A DNA stretch of 64,000 nucleotides, taken from Clostridium rectalis (lineage in GTDB: Bacteria; Bacillota; Clostridia; Clostridiales; Clostridiaceae). Under the pieces are notes generated by a model that was not told the origin of the DNA, ran no database searches, and worked only from the letters and a program-made list of their open reading frames with translations. The stretch is taken from the NCBI RefSeq assembly GCF_900626095.1, contig NZ_UYZZ01000006.1, positions 1 to 64,000 of the forward strand, in the 5' to 3' direction. Shown piece after piece: positions 7,605-17,046 of the stretch (the first letter of the stretch is position 1; each line of letters begins with the position of its first letter). A program made the translations under genes and the position numbers.

Positions 7605-10037
7605 ATGATGTTTGGTAGATTTACCGAAAGATCACAGAAGGTTTTAATGTATGCACAACAAGAAGCACAATCTTTAAAGCATGGATATGTTGGAACAGAA
7701 CATATACTTTTAGGTATATTAGAAGAAGATGGTGAGGCCAAAAATTTGTTGAGTAATGTGGGTATTGATATAGAGGACGTTAGGAATTTAATAGAGCAAT
7801 ATGAGGGAAAGGGAGAAATAGAAATATACAGTAATGAGATTCCTTTGACACCAAGAACTAAACGCTTGTTAGAATTAAGTTTACTTGAGGCTAGGAATTT
7901 AAATCATAACTTTATAAGTCCAGAGCATATATTACTTGCACTTATAAAGGAGTCGGAGGGAGTGGCTTTCACTATACTGAGCAATCTAGAGGTGGATTTT
8001 GAAAAACTAAGAAATGAAATTTTGCAGAGTTTATCTGGTGAACAAACTATAGTAAATAAAGGTTATAATAAAAGTACAAACCGAAATACTCCATCTCTAA
8101 ACCAGTTTGGAAGAGATTTAACTGATATGGCTAGAGAGGGAAAGTTGGATCCTGTTATAGGAAGGGATAAGGAAACTCAAAGGGTATTAGAGATATTGTG
8201 TAGACGTACAAAGAATAATCCTTGTCTTATAGGTGATCCTGGAGTAGGAAAAACAGCTATAGCTGAAGGATTAGCACAAAAAATTATGGAGGGGAATATA
8301 CCAGAAATTTTGAAGGATAAAAGAGTAGTAACTTTAGATTTATCATCTATGATTGCTGGTGCAAAATATAGAGGAGAGTTTGAAGACAGATTAAAAAAAG
8401 TAATGGAAGAGATAAGGAATGCAGGTAATATAATATTATTTATAGATGAAATACACACTATAATAGGTGCAGGAGCAGCGGAAGGTGCTATAGATGCATC
8501 AAATATTTTAAAACCAGCTTTAGCTAGAGGAGAAATACAATGTATAGGAGCGACAACTATAGATGAATATAGAAAATATATCGAAAAAGATGCTGCTTTA
8601 GAGAGAAGGTTTCAACCAATAACAGTTGGAGAACCTACAAAAGAGGAAGCAATATTAATATTAAAAGGGTTAAGAGATAAATACGAAGCACATCATAGAG
8701 TAAAGATAACAGATGATGCTATAGATGCGGCAGTTAATTTATCAGATAGATATATTACAGAAAGATATTTACCAGATAAGGCCATTGATTTAATTGATGA
8801 GGCTGCATCAAAAATTAGAATAGAGAATATGATAGCTCCTTCAGATGTAAAAGATTTAGAAGTTAAATTAACAAAAATAACCAATGAAAAAGAGGATGCT
8901 ATAAGAGTTCAAGATTTTGAAAAAGCTGCTCAGTTAAGAGATAAGGAGAAATCATTAAAAGATAAACTTGAAAACATAAAATCAGATTGGAAGACTCAAA
9001 AACAGGTATCAACTCTAACCGTAGGAGAGGAACAAGTAGCTGCAGTGGTTTCCAAATGGACTAATATACCTGTTGAAAGATTAACAGAAAAAGAAGCTGA
9101 AAAATTATTAAAACTAGAGGAAATTTTGCATAGTAGAGTAATAGGTCAAAGTGAGGCTGTGAAGTCTGTATCAAGGGCAGTTAGAAGAGCTAGAGTTGGA
9201 CTTAAAGATCCTAATAGACCTATAGGGTCATTTATATTCTTAGGACCAACAGGCGTAGGGAAAACTGAATTAACTAAAGCATTAGCGGAGGCTATGTTTG
9301 GTGATGAAAATAGTATGATTAGGGTAGATATGTCTGAATATATGGAAAAACATACTGTATCTAGATTAATAGGGTCTCCCCCTGGATATGTGGGTTATGA
9401 TGAAGGAGGTCAATTAACAGAGAAGGTAAGAATGAAACCTTATTCTGTAGTTTTATTTGATGAAATAGAAAAGGCCCATCCCGATGTATTTAATATACTG
9501 CTTCAAATATTAGAAGATGGGCGATTAACAGATGGGAAAGGAAAGACTGTTAATTTTAAAAATACTATTGTAATCATGACTTCCAACGTAGGAGCATCTA
9601 CAATCAAAAAGCAAAATTCAATGGGATTTAATATGATAACAAATGAAAGTGAAGATGAGTATGAGAGAATGAAAGAAAATGTAATGGAAGAATTGAGGCA
9701 TTCATTTAGACCAGAATTTTTAAACAGAATTGATGATATAATTGTATTCCATAGTTTAGATGAAAAAGACTTACAAAAGATTGTAGGTTTGATGTTGAGT
9801 TCTGTAAATAAAAGATTAGAAGAACAAAATATAAATATAAGTTTCGATAAAAAGGCTGAGGAGATATTAGCAGAGAAAGGGTTTGATCCGGTTTATGGGG
9901 CAAGACCATTGAGAAGAGCTATAACCAAAATAGTGGAAGATAGATTATCAGAGGAGATTTTGAAAGGGAATATAAGTAAGGGAGATAAAGTTCAGGTTAG
10001 TGCCCAGGGAAAAGAACTACTATTTCATAAGGAATAA
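7605..10037 (+). CDS. clpC: ClpC, AAA+ unfoldase of the ClpCP protease
   Basis: An 810-residue Hsp100 ATPase that unfolds McsB-marked or adaptor-delivered proteins into ClpP. It has an N-terminal double Clp_N repeat (phospho-arginine binding in the family). The first AAA+ domain has Walker A GDPGVGKT at 210-217 and a DEIHT Walker B. A UVR-type middle domain (EDAIRVQDFEKAAQLRDKE) follows, and the second AAA+ domain has GPTGVGKT at 547-554. The start is taken as ATG 7605, giving MMFGRFTERSQKVL, which matches Bacillus ClpC; ATG 7593 would overlap the Shine-Dalgarno region. No clpP is in the window. A terminator follows, ending the operon. Confidence 0.97.
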   Translation: MMFGRFTERSQKVLMYAQQEAQSLKHGYVGTEHILLGILEEDGEAKNLLSNVGIDIEDVRNLIEQYEGKGEIEIYSNEIPLTPRTKRLLELSLLEARNLNHNFISPEHILLALIKESEGVAFTILSNLEVDFEKLRNEILQSLSGEQTIVNKGYNKSTNRNTPSLNQFGRDLTDMAREGKLDPVIGRDKETQRVLEILCRRTKNNPCLIGDPGVGKTAIAEGLAQKIMEGNIPEILKDKRVVTLDLSSMIAGAKYRGEFEDRLKKVMEEIRNAGNIILFIDEIHTIIGAGAAEGAIDASNILKPALARGEIQCIGATTIDEYRKYIEKDAALERRFQPITVGEPTKEEAILILKGLRDKYEAHHRVKITDDAIDAAVNLSDRYITERYLPDKAIDLIDEAASKIRIENMIAPSDVKDLEVKLTKITNEKEDAIRVQDFEKAAQLRDKEKSLKDKLENIKSDWKTQKQVSTLTVGEEQVAAVVSKWTNIPVERLTEKEAEKLLKLEEILHSRVIGQSEAVKSVSRAVRRARVGLKDPNRPIGSFIFLGPTGVGKTELTKALAEAMFGDENSMIRVDMSEYMEKHTVSRLIGSPPGYVGYDEGGQLTEKVRMKPYSVVLFDEIEKAHPDVFNILLQILEDGRLTDGKGKTVNFKNTIVIMTSNVGASTIKKQNSMGFNMITNESEDEYERMKENVMEELRHSFRPEFLNRIDDIIVFHSLDEKDLQKIVGLMLSSVNKRLEEQNINISFDKKAEEILAEKGFDPVYGARPLRRAITKIVEDRLSEEILKGNISKGDKVQVSAQGKELLFHKE

Positions 10038-10042
10038 GGAAT

Positions 10043-10080
10043 AAAAAATAGTGATATATTAAATATATCACTATTTTTTT
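10043..10080 (+). terminator. Terminator of the ctsR-clpC operon
   Basis: An AT-rich inverted repeat (AAATAGTGATATAT against ATATATCACTATTT) ends in a long T run. Confidence 0.88.
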
Positions 10081-10085
10081 ACATT

Positions 10086-10121
10086 ACTGGTATAGACATC
10101 TATAAGTGTATATATTATAAT
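10086..10121 (+). promoter_or_regulatory. nagR-nagB promoter with a NagR (dre-type) operator
   Basis: ACTGGTATAGACATCT at 10086-10101 closely resembles the dre operator ACTGGTCTAGACCACT used by the DasR/NagR branch of GntR regulators. The -35 TAGACA (10093-10098) lies inside it; a 17-bp spacer leads to -10 TATAAT (10116-10121). A bound repressor would directly cover the -35. Confidence 0.72.
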
Positions 10122-10138
10122 ATTAATGGGTGATAAAG

Positions 10139-10864
10139 ATGGGAATAGATAAAGATAGCCCAATACCAGTATATTATCAATTAAAAGAAAAAATAAAAAA
10201 GAAGATAAATAATGAGGTATGGAAAGTTGGGCAATGTATAGATAGCGAGAGAGAATTATCAGATCATTATCAGGTAAGTAGAATGACAGTAAGACAAGCA
10301 TTAGGTGAATTAGTGCAAGAGGGAATTTTAGTAAGAGAAAAAGGCAAAGGAACTTTTGTATGTGAACCTAGAGTAAAGCAAAGAGATATTATGAGTTTTT
10401 CTGAAATAGCTAAGAGGAATGGATTTGAAGTTAAAACTAAGGTGTTAGAGTTTTATAAGATGAAAACACCAGAATATTTATCTGACATTTTGCCTTTTGA
10501 GTATGTGTATCATATAAGAAGATTAAGAAAAATAAAGGATGATAATATTGCAGTGGAAACTGTGAATATTCCTTGTGATTATTGTGGATATATAGATGAA
10601 GATTTGCTTAAAGGATCATTATACAAACTATTAAATGAATATGGGTACATAATAGACCATTCAGAGTCTTATATACAAGCCATACTTATAGATGGTGAAT
10701 ATAAAAGGATGCTAGATATTAAAGAGGACATACCATTACTTAAAATATATAGTGAAAATTTTACAGAAGATGGTAAGGTGCTTTTTACAGAAGAATCGGT
10801 TTATAGAGGAGATAAATATTTGTTAGAGGTTAATATTTTTAGAAGAGAGGGAAAGATAAAATGA
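10139..10864 (+). CDS. nagR: GntR/HutC-family repressor of amino-sugar use (NagR)
   Basis: A 241-residue regulator with an N-terminal winged helix (about residues 6-75; SERELSDHYQVSRMTVRQAL is the recognition region) and a C-terminal UTRA ligand domain. By family knowledge it represses amino-sugar genes until glucosamine 6-phosphate or its N-acetyl form binds. ATG 10139 is preceded by GGGTGAT. The assignment rests on the HutC/UTRA layout, the adjoining nagB with which it overlaps by 4 nt (ATGA), and the dre-like site upstream. A different sugar-phosphate effector cannot be excluded. Confidence 0.85.
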   Translation: MGIDKDSPIPVYYQLKEKIKKKINNEVWKVGQCIDSERELSDHYQVSRMTVRQALGELVQEGILVREKGKGTFVCEPRVKQRDIMSFSEIAKRNGFEVKTKVLEFYKMKTPEYLSDILPFEYVYHIRRLRKIKDDNIAVETVNIPCDYCGYIDEDLLKGSLYKLLNEYGYIIDHSESYIQAILIDGEYKRMLDIKEDIPLLKIYSENFTEDGKVLFTEESVYRGDKYLLEVNIFRREGKIK

Positions 10865-11595
10865 GAATTTTGGTAAAGGAAGATTATGAAAATATGAGTT
10901 TAGAGGCTGCGCTGGAAATAAAAAAACTAATTAATGAAAAACCTAATTGTGTATTAGGGTTAGCAACAGGAGGAACACCAGTTGGTACTTATAAAAAACT
11001 TATAGAGTTTAATAATGAAAACAAAGTAGATTTTTCAAAAGTTACAACATTTAATTTAGATGAATATGTGGGCTTAGGGGAAGAACATAAGCAAAGTTAT
11101 AGATATTTTATGAATGATACATTATTTAATCATATAAATATAGATAAAAGGAATACTTATGTACCTAATGGAGTAGCTAGAGATGTTATAGGTGAGTGTA
11201 AAAGATACGATGAAGCTTTAGAAGATATAAATGGAGTAGATTTACAGATACTTGGTATAGGTACAAATGGACATATAGGTTTTAATGAACCACATAATTT
11301 TTTACAAATAAATACACATTTAACTGATTTATCAGAAGAAACTATTAAATCTAATTGTAGATTCTTTAGTACCATAGAGGAGGTACCAGTAAAGGCGATA
11401 ACTATGGGTATAGGCAGCATAATGAAAGCAAAAAAAATAATACTTTTAGCTAATGGAAAGAATAAGGCAGGTATAATTAAAAAGATGCTAGATAATAAAA
11501 TATCTACTGATTTACCAGCATCAATATTAAGGGTTCATCCAAATTGTTTAGTAATATTAGATAAGGATGCAGCCTCAGATTTAGATGGTGAATAA
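10861..11595 (+). CDS. nagB: Glucosamine-6-phosphate deaminase
   Basis: A 244-residue cytosolic enzyme that converts glucosamine 6-phosphate to fructose 6-phosphate and ammonia, feeding amino sugars into glycolysis. It has the phosphate loop GLATGGTPVGTYK (about 37-49), FNLDEYVGL with the catalytic Asp, and the active-site segment GIGTNGHIGFNEP containing the catalytic His. Length is typical of the Gram-positive form, which lacks the long C-terminal allosteric extension of the E. coli enzyme. It is translationally coupled to nagR. nagA, its usual partner, is not in the window. Confidence 0.96.
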   Translation: MRILVKEDYENMSLEAALEIKKLINEKPNCVLGLATGGTPVGTYKKLIEFNNENKVDFSKVTTFNLDEYVGLGEEHKQSYRYFMNDTLFNHINIDKRNTYVPNGVARDVIGECKRYDEALEDINGVDLQILGIGTNGHIGFNEPHNFLQINTHLTDLSEETIKSNCRFFSTIEEVPVKAITMGIGSIMKAKKIILLANGKNKAGIIKKMLDNKISTDLPASILRVHPNCLVILDKDAASDLDGE

Positions 11596-11617
11596 TAAAA
11601 TAAATATGTTATATTAT

Positions 11618-11650
11618 AGGAAGTTTTAAATTTTTAAAACTTCCTTGTTT
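11618..11650 (+). terminator. Terminator after nagB
   Basis: AGGAAGTTTTAAA (11618-11630) pairs with TTTAAAACTTCCT (11633-11645), followed by a T-rich but interrupted tract. Confidence 0.75.
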
Positions 11651-11654
11651 ATTC

Positions 11655-11685
11655 TTAACAAAACATTGCAATAATATTGTATAAT
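11655..11685 (+). promoter_or_regulatory. Probable radA promoter
   Basis: TTAACA (11655-11660) and TATAAT (11680-11685), with a rather long 19-bp spacer. The -10 is perfect, the -35 is weak. Confidence 0.45.
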
Positions 11686-11719
11686 AATAATTTGGATAGG
11701 AATAGTAGGAGTTGATGTA

Positions 11720-13084
11720 ATGGCTAAGATAAAAACATGTTTTATATGTCAAGAATGTGGATATGAATTTCCTAAATGGGCAGGGAAATGTACTAATTGT
11801 GGTGAATGGAATACCTTAGTGGAAGAACAGAAGGTTTCATCTAAAGCTTTAAGTACTTCTTTTGTAAATACTAATAATGTTAATAAACCACAAAGTATAG
11901 TTGACATAAAGTCTATTGCATATGATAGATTGGATACAGGTATTTCAGAATTAAATAGAGTATTAGGTGGGGGAATTGTAAAGGGCTCATTAACATTAAT
12001 ATCGGGTGATCCTGGTATAGGTAAGTCCACTTTACTTTTACAGGCTGCAAATAACTTATCTAAAAGATATGGTAAGGTTTTATATGTATCAGGAGAAGAG
12101 TCTGAAGAGCAAATAAAGATACGAGGAGATAGACTTGGAACATTATCTAAAGATCTTTATATTCTTTCCGAAATAAATATGCAAAATATAGAAAGTCATA
12201 TACAAAACACTAAGCCTATATTTGTGATAATTGATTCAATACAGACATTATATAATTCTGAAATTTCTTCAGCACCAGGTAGTGTGTCTCAAGTAAGGGA
12301 AAGTTCAAACGACATTATGCGTATAGGAAAAACAAACAATATACCATTTTTTATAGTGGCCCATGTTACTAAGCAAGGTGTATTAGCGGGACCAAAAGTT
12401 TTAGAACATATGGTAGACACAGTATTATCTTTTGAGGGAGAAAGAACAGAAGAATTTAGGGTGCTTAGAACTATAAAAAATCGTTTTGGAACTACTAGTG
12501 AAATAGGAGTTTTTGAAATGATGGAGAATGGGTTAGAAGAAGTTGCTAATCCTTCGGCTGTATTTTTAGAAGATGCAGATTTTCAAAAGGAAGGGTCTGC
12601 TATAATTGGTCTAATGGAGGGAACAAGACCTATATTAGTAGAAGTTCAGGCTCTTGTAAGTGAAACAAAAGCAGTTATGCCTAGAAGGACAGCAGTGGGA
12701 ATTGATACAGCTAGATTAAATCTTATATTGGCGGTTTTAGAAAAAAAATTGAGAATACCTTTTTATAATTGTGATGTATATGTAAATGTGGTAGGAGGAT
12801 TAAATATAGAAGGGACATTTGGAGATTTAGGAATAGCACTGGCGTTAATATCTAGCATAAAGAGTTGTGAGATTAAATTGGAAAAAATGATTGTAGTTGG
12901 GGAAATAGGATTAACTGGAGAAGTGAGACCTGTAACATTTTGTGATAGAATTGTAAATGAAGGAAGTAAAATGGGATTTAAAAATTTTGTTATACCAAAT
13001 AGGAACTTAGATAAAATTAATTATAAGGATTCAAAAATTATAGGAGTTTCAACTTTAAAAGAAGTGGTGAATAAAGTATTTTAG
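11720..13084 (+). CDS. radA: DNA repair protein RadA (Sms)
   Basis: A 454-residue RecA-like ATPase that promotes branch migration during recombination and repair. The N-terminal zinc finger uses C10-x2-C13 and C24-x2-C27 (PKWAGKCTNCGEW). Walker A is GDPGIGKST at about 96-104, and the RadA signature KNRFG is at about 253-257. The C-terminal Lon-protease-like domain (PRRTAVGIDTARLN onward) completes the family layout. The disA gene follows after 16 nt, the usual Firmicute pairing; RadA is known to restrain DisA activity in Bacillus. Confidence 0.97.
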   Translation: MAKIKTCFICQECGYEFPKWAGKCTNCGEWNTLVEEQKVSSKALSTSFVNTNNVNKPQSIVDIKSIAYDRLDTGISELNRVLGGGIVKGSLTLISGDPGIGKSTLLLQAANNLSKRYGKVLYVSGEESEEQIKIRGDRLGTLSKDLYILSEINMQNIESHIQNTKPIFVIIDSIQTLYNSEISSAPGSVSQVRESSNDIMRIGKTNNIPFFIVAHVTKQGVLAGPKVLEHMVDTVLSFEGERTEEFRVLRTIKNRFGTTSEIGVFEMMENGLEEVANPSAVFLEDADFQKEGSAIIGLMEGTRPILVEVQALVSETKAVMPRRTAVGIDTARLNLILAVLEKKLRIPFYNCDVYVNVVGGLNIEGTFGDLGIALALISSIKSCEIKLEKMIVVGEIGLTGEVRPVTFCDRIVNEGSKMGFKNFVIPNRNLDKINYKDSKIIGVSTLKEVVNKVF

Positions 13085-13100
13085 TATAGGGTGAGTAAAA

Positions 13101-14174
13101 GTGAGATTAGAAAAAGATAAAGAATTAATTAATATTCTAAAAATAATGGCACCAGGTACATCTTTAAGGGATGGACTTGAAAATATTTTGAGAGCGAAAA
13201 CAGGTGGACTTATAGTTTTAGGGGATAATGAACAGGTAATAAATTTAGTTGATGGTGGCTTTACTATTAATTCAGAATATAGTCCATCATATGTATATGA
13301 ATTAGCAAAGATGGATGGTGCTATTGTTATAAGTAGCGATCTTAAAAGAATAATACGGGCTAATGCCCAACTTATGCCGGATTCTTCTATACCAACATTT
13401 GAAACTGGAACAAGGCATAGAACAGCGGATAGAATGGCTAAACAAACTAATATAGTAGTGATAGCTATCTCTCAAAGAAGAAATATTATAACTATTTATA
13501 AAGGTAATATAAAATACGTTTTAAGAGATAGTAGTATTATTTTAGGAAGAGCAAATCAGGCACTGCAGACATTGGAAAAATATGTTGTAGTTTTGGACAG
13601 AGTTGTGAATAATCTAAATGTGCTTGAATTCCAGGATTTAGTAACTTTGTTTGATGTAATGACAGCTATACAGAGAACTGAAATGGTTATGAGAATTGTA
13701 TCTGAAATTGAGATGTATATATGTGAGTTAGGAAATGAAGGTAGGCTTATATCAATGCAATTAAATGAACTTATAAAATCCGTAGAGCAAGATGGGATAC
13801 TTTTAATAAGAGATTATTGTGAAACTTATATGGATTATGAGGAAGTTTATAAGCAAATACAAAACATGTCTTCAGAAGAATTATTGAACTTAGATAGTAT
13901 ATCTAAAAATTTAGGATATGCAGGAGTACCATTGGTTGATACACTTATTTCTCCTAGAGGTTATAGGATGTTAAATAAAATACCTAGAATTCCTACTAAC
14001 GTTATTGAAAATTTAGTTAAAAACTTTCAAGAATTAAAGGCTGTTATGGAAGCTTCATATGAGCAGTTGGATAAGGTAGAGGGAATAGGGGAGGCTAGAG
14101 CAAAGGCTATTAAGAATGGTTTAAGAAGGCTTAGAGAACAAATTATGATAGATAAACATCAAATATATAAATAA
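13101..14174 (+). CDS. disA: Diadenylate cyclase DisA, DNA integrity scanner
   Basis: A 357-residue enzyme that makes cyclic di-AMP from two ATP and pauses when bound to branched DNA. The N-terminal DAC domain contains D72-G-A and R105-H-R, both catalytic hallmarks. A helical linker follows, then a C-terminal HhH DNA-binding domain ([21 protein letters not shown]). The start is GTG with AGGGTGAG at 13088-13095. It is cotranscribed with radA. A bidirectional terminator lies directly at its stop. Confidence 0.97.
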   Translation: MRLEKDKELINILKIMAPGTSLRDGLENILRAKTGGLIVLGDNEQVINLVDGGFTINSEYSPSYVYELAKMDGAIVISSDLKRIIRANAQLMPDSSIPTFETGTRHRTADRMAKQTNIVVIAISQRRNIITIYKGNIKYVLRDSSIILGRANQALQTLEKYVVVLDRVVNNLNVLEFQDLVTLFDVMTAIQRTEMVMRIVSEIEMYICELGNEGRLISMQLNELIKSVEQDGILLIRDYCETYMDYEEVYKQIQNMSSEELLNLDSISKNLGYAGVPLVDTLISPRGYRMLNKIPRIPTNVIENLVKNFQELKAVMEASYEQLDKVEGIGEARAKAIKNGLRRLREQIMIDKHQIYK

Positions 14175-14209
14175 AATAGAATAAGTAACCCTGTTACTTA
14201 TTCTATTTT
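14173..14209. terminator. Bidirectional terminator between disA and the convergent gene
   Basis: A perfect 17-bp inverted repeat (14173-14189 with 14193-14209, 3-nt loop) with A-rich and T-rich ends. It serves disA on + and the small gene on -. Confidence 0.9.
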
Positions 14210-14215
14210 AAATAA

Positions 14216-14614
14216 TCATCTAAGTGTATATTTCCCTAACATATTAATTCTATCGTATTCTTTTAAAAGAGCATCATATAGATTTAAATCTAAAGTACTA
14301 CATAGGGAAGATAAATAGAATAAATGATTACCTATTTCACGTTCAATTACCTCTCTGCAATTTTCACAAAGATCTCCTTTCAAATGGGTTTTAAGATTTT
14401 TAGTTAGTTCATTTATATCATCACTATCTTGTGAGATTTGCTGTTTTCTTGCATCTATTTTAATGCAGCCACAGTTAGTAACAGATTTAGCGATTGCCCT
14501 GTTTATTCTCGCTTGAGATTCTTGAAGTTTTGTAACTATATCTAAAATACTTTTATGTCTTAACAAAGATTCATCCACTGAGTTTTGAAAGTTGTCAAAT
14601 ATTATATCTTTCAT
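14216..14614 (-). CDS. Conserved clostridial protein of unknown function, MazG-like C-terminus
   Basis: A 132-residue protein. I recall similar proteins beside disA in clostridia, named only as a domain of unknown function. The N-terminal half is predicted helical (LLRHKSILDIVTKLQESQAR), followed by TNCGCIKI and a second Cys pair CENC. The C-terminal segment EREIGNHLFYLSSLCSTLDL resembles a MazG-type helix of nucleotide pyrophosphohydrolases, but the family's E-x-x-D metal motif is not complete here. ATG at 14614 fits AAGGAG at 14624-14629; the TTG at 14623 overlaps that site. It is convergent with disA and has its own promoter. Catalytic function is doubtful. Confidence 0.72.
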   Translation of the reverse strand: MKDIIFDNFQNSVDESLLRHKSILDIVTKLQESQARINRAIAKSVTNCGCIKIDARKQQISQDSDDINELTKNLKTHLKGDLCENCREVIEREIGNHLFYLSSLCSTLDLNLYDALLKEYDRINMLGKYTLR

Positions 14615-14654
14615 TTGCTTCAACTCCTTATTTTAAATGTTACTTCTAAACCTA

Positions 14655-14684
14655 ATTATAGGTTTTTTCAGACAATTTTGTCAA
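14655..14684 (-). promoter_or_regulatory. Promoter of the minus-strand gene next to disA
   Basis: On the minus strand: TTGACA (14679-14684), 18-bp spacer, TATAAT (14655-14660), both perfect sigma-A hexamers. This implies strong constitutive expression. Confidence 0.75.
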
Positions 14685-14821
14685 CTGAATTATGTAACTA
14701 AACTATATCGTTAATCTAAACTACAGCTATATAATATGGTATATTTAGAAAAAATCATAGGGGGATTATAGATAGTAAATTAAATTTTAGTGAATAAATG
14801 ATTAAATAATTTTATCACTTA

Positions 14822-14850
14822 TTGAAAATTATGCGCTAGTAATATATATT
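14822..14850 (+). promoter_or_regulatory. Probable yacL promoter
   Basis: TTGAAA (14822-14827), 17-bp spacer, TATATT (14845-14850), 63 nt before the yacL ATG. The rest of 14685-14912 shows nothing else I can interpret. Confidence 0.55.
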
Positions 14851-14912
14851 AAGTATTAACAGAATTGAAAATAGAAAAAGTGTCAATAATTATATTAGGA
14901 GGTGAAATAAGG

Positions 14913-16013
14913 ATGTTAAAGAAGATATTAAGAGGATTATTTACTATTGCAGGTTTTACATTTGGGTATTTAATAGGTGAGGAAATTCTTACTTCAAACA
15001 TCAGTCAATTACAGTATCTTCATGGGAATCCTATAAAAGGAGCGTTATTTTTAATTTTATGTGTTTTATTATCTGGACTTATATTATATTTAGTATCTCC
15101 TTGGATTATTTTTGTCATTATAAAGGTTATGGACTATGTTGAAAAAAATATTCAAAGGTTACCGGCTAATGAGGTTTTAATTGGTACAGTAGGTGCTATT
15201 TTAGGTCTGGCTATTTCAGCATTATTTGTAAATTTATTAGCTCGGTTACCCGTAGTAGGTGTAGTACTAGCTGTAGTTATAGCCGTAGTTATGGCGGCAT
15301 TAGGAGCTAATATAGCTTTAAGAAAAAGAGAAGATATAATGACCTTATTTGCAAATTTAAAGAGAACTGGAGGTTCATCAACAAAGGAAAAAAAACATAA
15401 AGGACATAAAGCGGAACCAAAGGTTTTAGATACTTCTGTTATTATAGATGGAAGAATATTTGATATATGCCAAACAGGGTTTATAGAGGGAAGTTTGATA
15501 ATACCAAATTTTGTATTAGAAGAGCTTAGACATATAGCTGATTCATCAGATGGATTGAAAAGAAATAGGGGCAGAAGAGGATTAGATATATTAAATAAAA
15601 TTCAAAAAGAATTAAATATAGATGTACAGATATATGAAAAAGATTTTCCAGATATAGCGGAAGTTGATAGTAAACTTTTAAAACTTGCCCAAGTATTAAG
15701 TGGTAAGGTTATAACTAATGATTACAATTTAAATAAGGTAGCTGAATTTCAAGGAGTACCTGTACTTAATATTAATGAATTGGCCAATGCTGTTAAGCCT
15801 GTAGTTTTACCAGGAGAGGAAATGAATATTCAAATAATCAAGGATGGAAAAGAATCGGGACAAGGGATTGCATATTTAGATGATGGAACAATGATTGTAG
15901 TTGAAGGTGGTAGGAGACATATAGGCGAAATAGTTGATGTAATTGTAACGTCTGTATTACAGACTGCAGCAGGTAGAATGATATTTGCAAGGCAAAAAAA
16001 TGCTAATGAGTAA
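14913..16013 (+). CDS. PIN/TRAM-domain membrane protein (YacL family)
   Basis: A 366-residue integral membrane protein with four hydrophobic N-terminal segments within residues 1-140 (for example [17 protein letters not shown] and [19 protein letters not shown]). A cytosolic PIN nuclease-like domain follows ([16 protein letters not shown] with catalytic-type Asp, then [10 protein letters not shown]), and a C-terminal TRAM RNA-binding domain. The family is conserved in Firmicutes between radA/disA and ispD; its substrate is not established, though a membrane-tethered RNase is the natural inference. ATG 14913 has AGGAGGTG at about 14897-14904, so the longer reading from 14865 is rejected. Confidence 0.9.
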   Translation: MLKKILRGLFTIAGFTFGYLIGEEILTSNISQLQYLHGNPIKGALFLILCVLLSGLILYLVSPWIIFVIIKVMDYVEKNIQRLPANEVLIGTVGAILGLAISALFVNLLARLPVVGVVLAVVIAVVMAALGANIALRKREDIMTLFANLKRTGGSSTKEKKHKGHKAEPKVLDTSVIIDGRIFDICQTGFIEGSLIIPNFVLEELRHIADSSDGLKRNRGRRGLDILNKIQKELNIDVQIYEKDFPDIAEVDSKLLKLAQVLSGKVITNDYNLNKVAEFQGVPVLNINELANAVKPVVLPGEEMNIQIIKDGKESGQGIAYLDDGTMIVVEGGRRHIGEIVDVIVTSVLQTAAGRMIFARQKNANE

Positions 16014-16039
16014 ACCTGTAATATTAAGAGGAGATATAT

Positions 16040-16726
16040 ATGAATAAAAATTATGCTATCATTGTTGCTGCAGGCAAGGGTAGCAGAATGAAAGCAGATA
16101 TTAATAAGCAATTTATAAATATTAAAGATAAGCCTATTTTATACTATACTTTAAAAGCTTTTGATAACCATAAAGATATAGAGGCAATAATATTAGTAGC
16201 GGCAAAAAATGAAATAGAATATTGCAAGGAAAATATAGTAGACAAATATGGAATAAAGAAAGTGATTACTATAGTAGAAGGGGGAAAAAATAGACAGGAG
16301 TCTGTATTTAATGGATTAAAGGCTGTTGAAAATTGTGATATAATTTTAATTCATGATGGTGCAAGACCCTTTGTTAGTAAAAAAATAATATCAGATGGAA
16401 TAAACTATGCAAAAATATATGGAGCTTGTGCTTGTGGAGTTAAGCCTAAGGATACTATAAAAGTTAAGAGTAATGACGGATTTTCTATAGAAACTTTAGA
16501 TAGGAATAGACTAATTAATATACAAACTCCACAATGTTTTAAATATGAATTAATTTATAGCTGCCACAGTAATATTATAAGAAAACATATAGAGTCTACA
16601 GATGATACGACGGTGGTAGAATATTTTGGGCATAGAGTATATATATATAATGGTGAATATGAAAATATTAAAATAACAACTCCAGAGGATTTATTTTTAG
16701 CTACAAAACTTATAGATAATAGATAA
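16040..16726 (+). CDS. ispD: 2-C-methyl-D-erythritol 4-phosphate cytidylyltransferase
   Basis: A 228-residue enzyme that transfers CMP from CTP to methylerythritol phosphate in the non-mevalonate isoprenoid pathway. It has the nucleotide-binding VAAGKGSRM (about residues 8-16, with Lys of the downstream NKQF), the [10 protein letters not shown] motif and a C-terminal dimer arm. It follows yacL after 26 nt with AAGAGGAG upstream. ispF, its frequent neighbour, is absent; the next transcript is the T-box of proS. Confidence 0.95.
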   Translation: MNKNYAIIVAAGKGSRMKADINKQFINIKDKPILYYTLKAFDNHKDIEAIILVAAKNEIEYCKENIVDKYGIKKVITIVEGGKNRQESVFNGLKAVENCDIILIHDGARPFVSKKIISDGINYAKIYGACACGVKPKDTIKVKSNDGFSIETLDRNRLINIQTPQCFKYELIYSCHSNIIRKHIESTDDTTVVEYFGHRVYIYNGEYENIKITTPEDLFLATKLIDNR

Positions 16727-16742
16727 AAAATACTTTATAATC

Positions 16743-16770
16743 TTGACAGTATTTTAAATCTTAATATAGT
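16743..16770 (+). promoter_or_regulatory. Promoter of the proS T-box transcript
   Basis: TTGACA (16743-16748), 16-bp spacer, TATAGT (16765-16770). Confidence 0.7.
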
Positions 16771-16796
16771 ATATATATAGTTAAAATTTTATAGAT

Positions 16797-16985
16797 AGCT
16801 ATGATAAAGAATAGTAAAAGCAATTTTACAGAGAGAAAATTCTATGGTGAAAGATTTTCAACTGCTTTGAACCCACTTTGGAGCTGTAGGAAAAACCTAC
16901 CGGCGTAGACCGTTATTTGAAATAAGCACAAAATTAGGTGGTACCGCGAGAAAACTCGCCCTAAATTATTAGGGCGAGTTTTATT
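16797..16985 (+). promoter_or_regulatory. Proline T-box riboswitch with terminator
   Basis: The canonical T-box sequence AGGTGGTACCGCG is at 16936-16948, just before a strong terminator (stem 16951-16962 with 16971-16982, then T-rich). Uncharged tRNA-Pro pairing would favour the antiterminator made from the T-box and let transcription reach proS. The stem I specifier region GAACCCAC (16869-16876) contains Pro codons CCC or CCA in its bulge; CCA would match a UGG anticodon. It fills most of the 320-nt gap between ispD and proS. Confidence 0.93.
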
Positions 16986-17046
16986 TATATTATTTTAAGA
17001 AAAATGTAATTTAATATAATTAAGATTTGTAAGGAGGAAAACATCT

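Noticed and set aside
14648-14667. AAACCTA/TAGGTTT hairpin with a T run as a terminator
   Set aside because: It coincides with the -10 of a consensus minus-strand promoter, and no + strand gene ends nearby.
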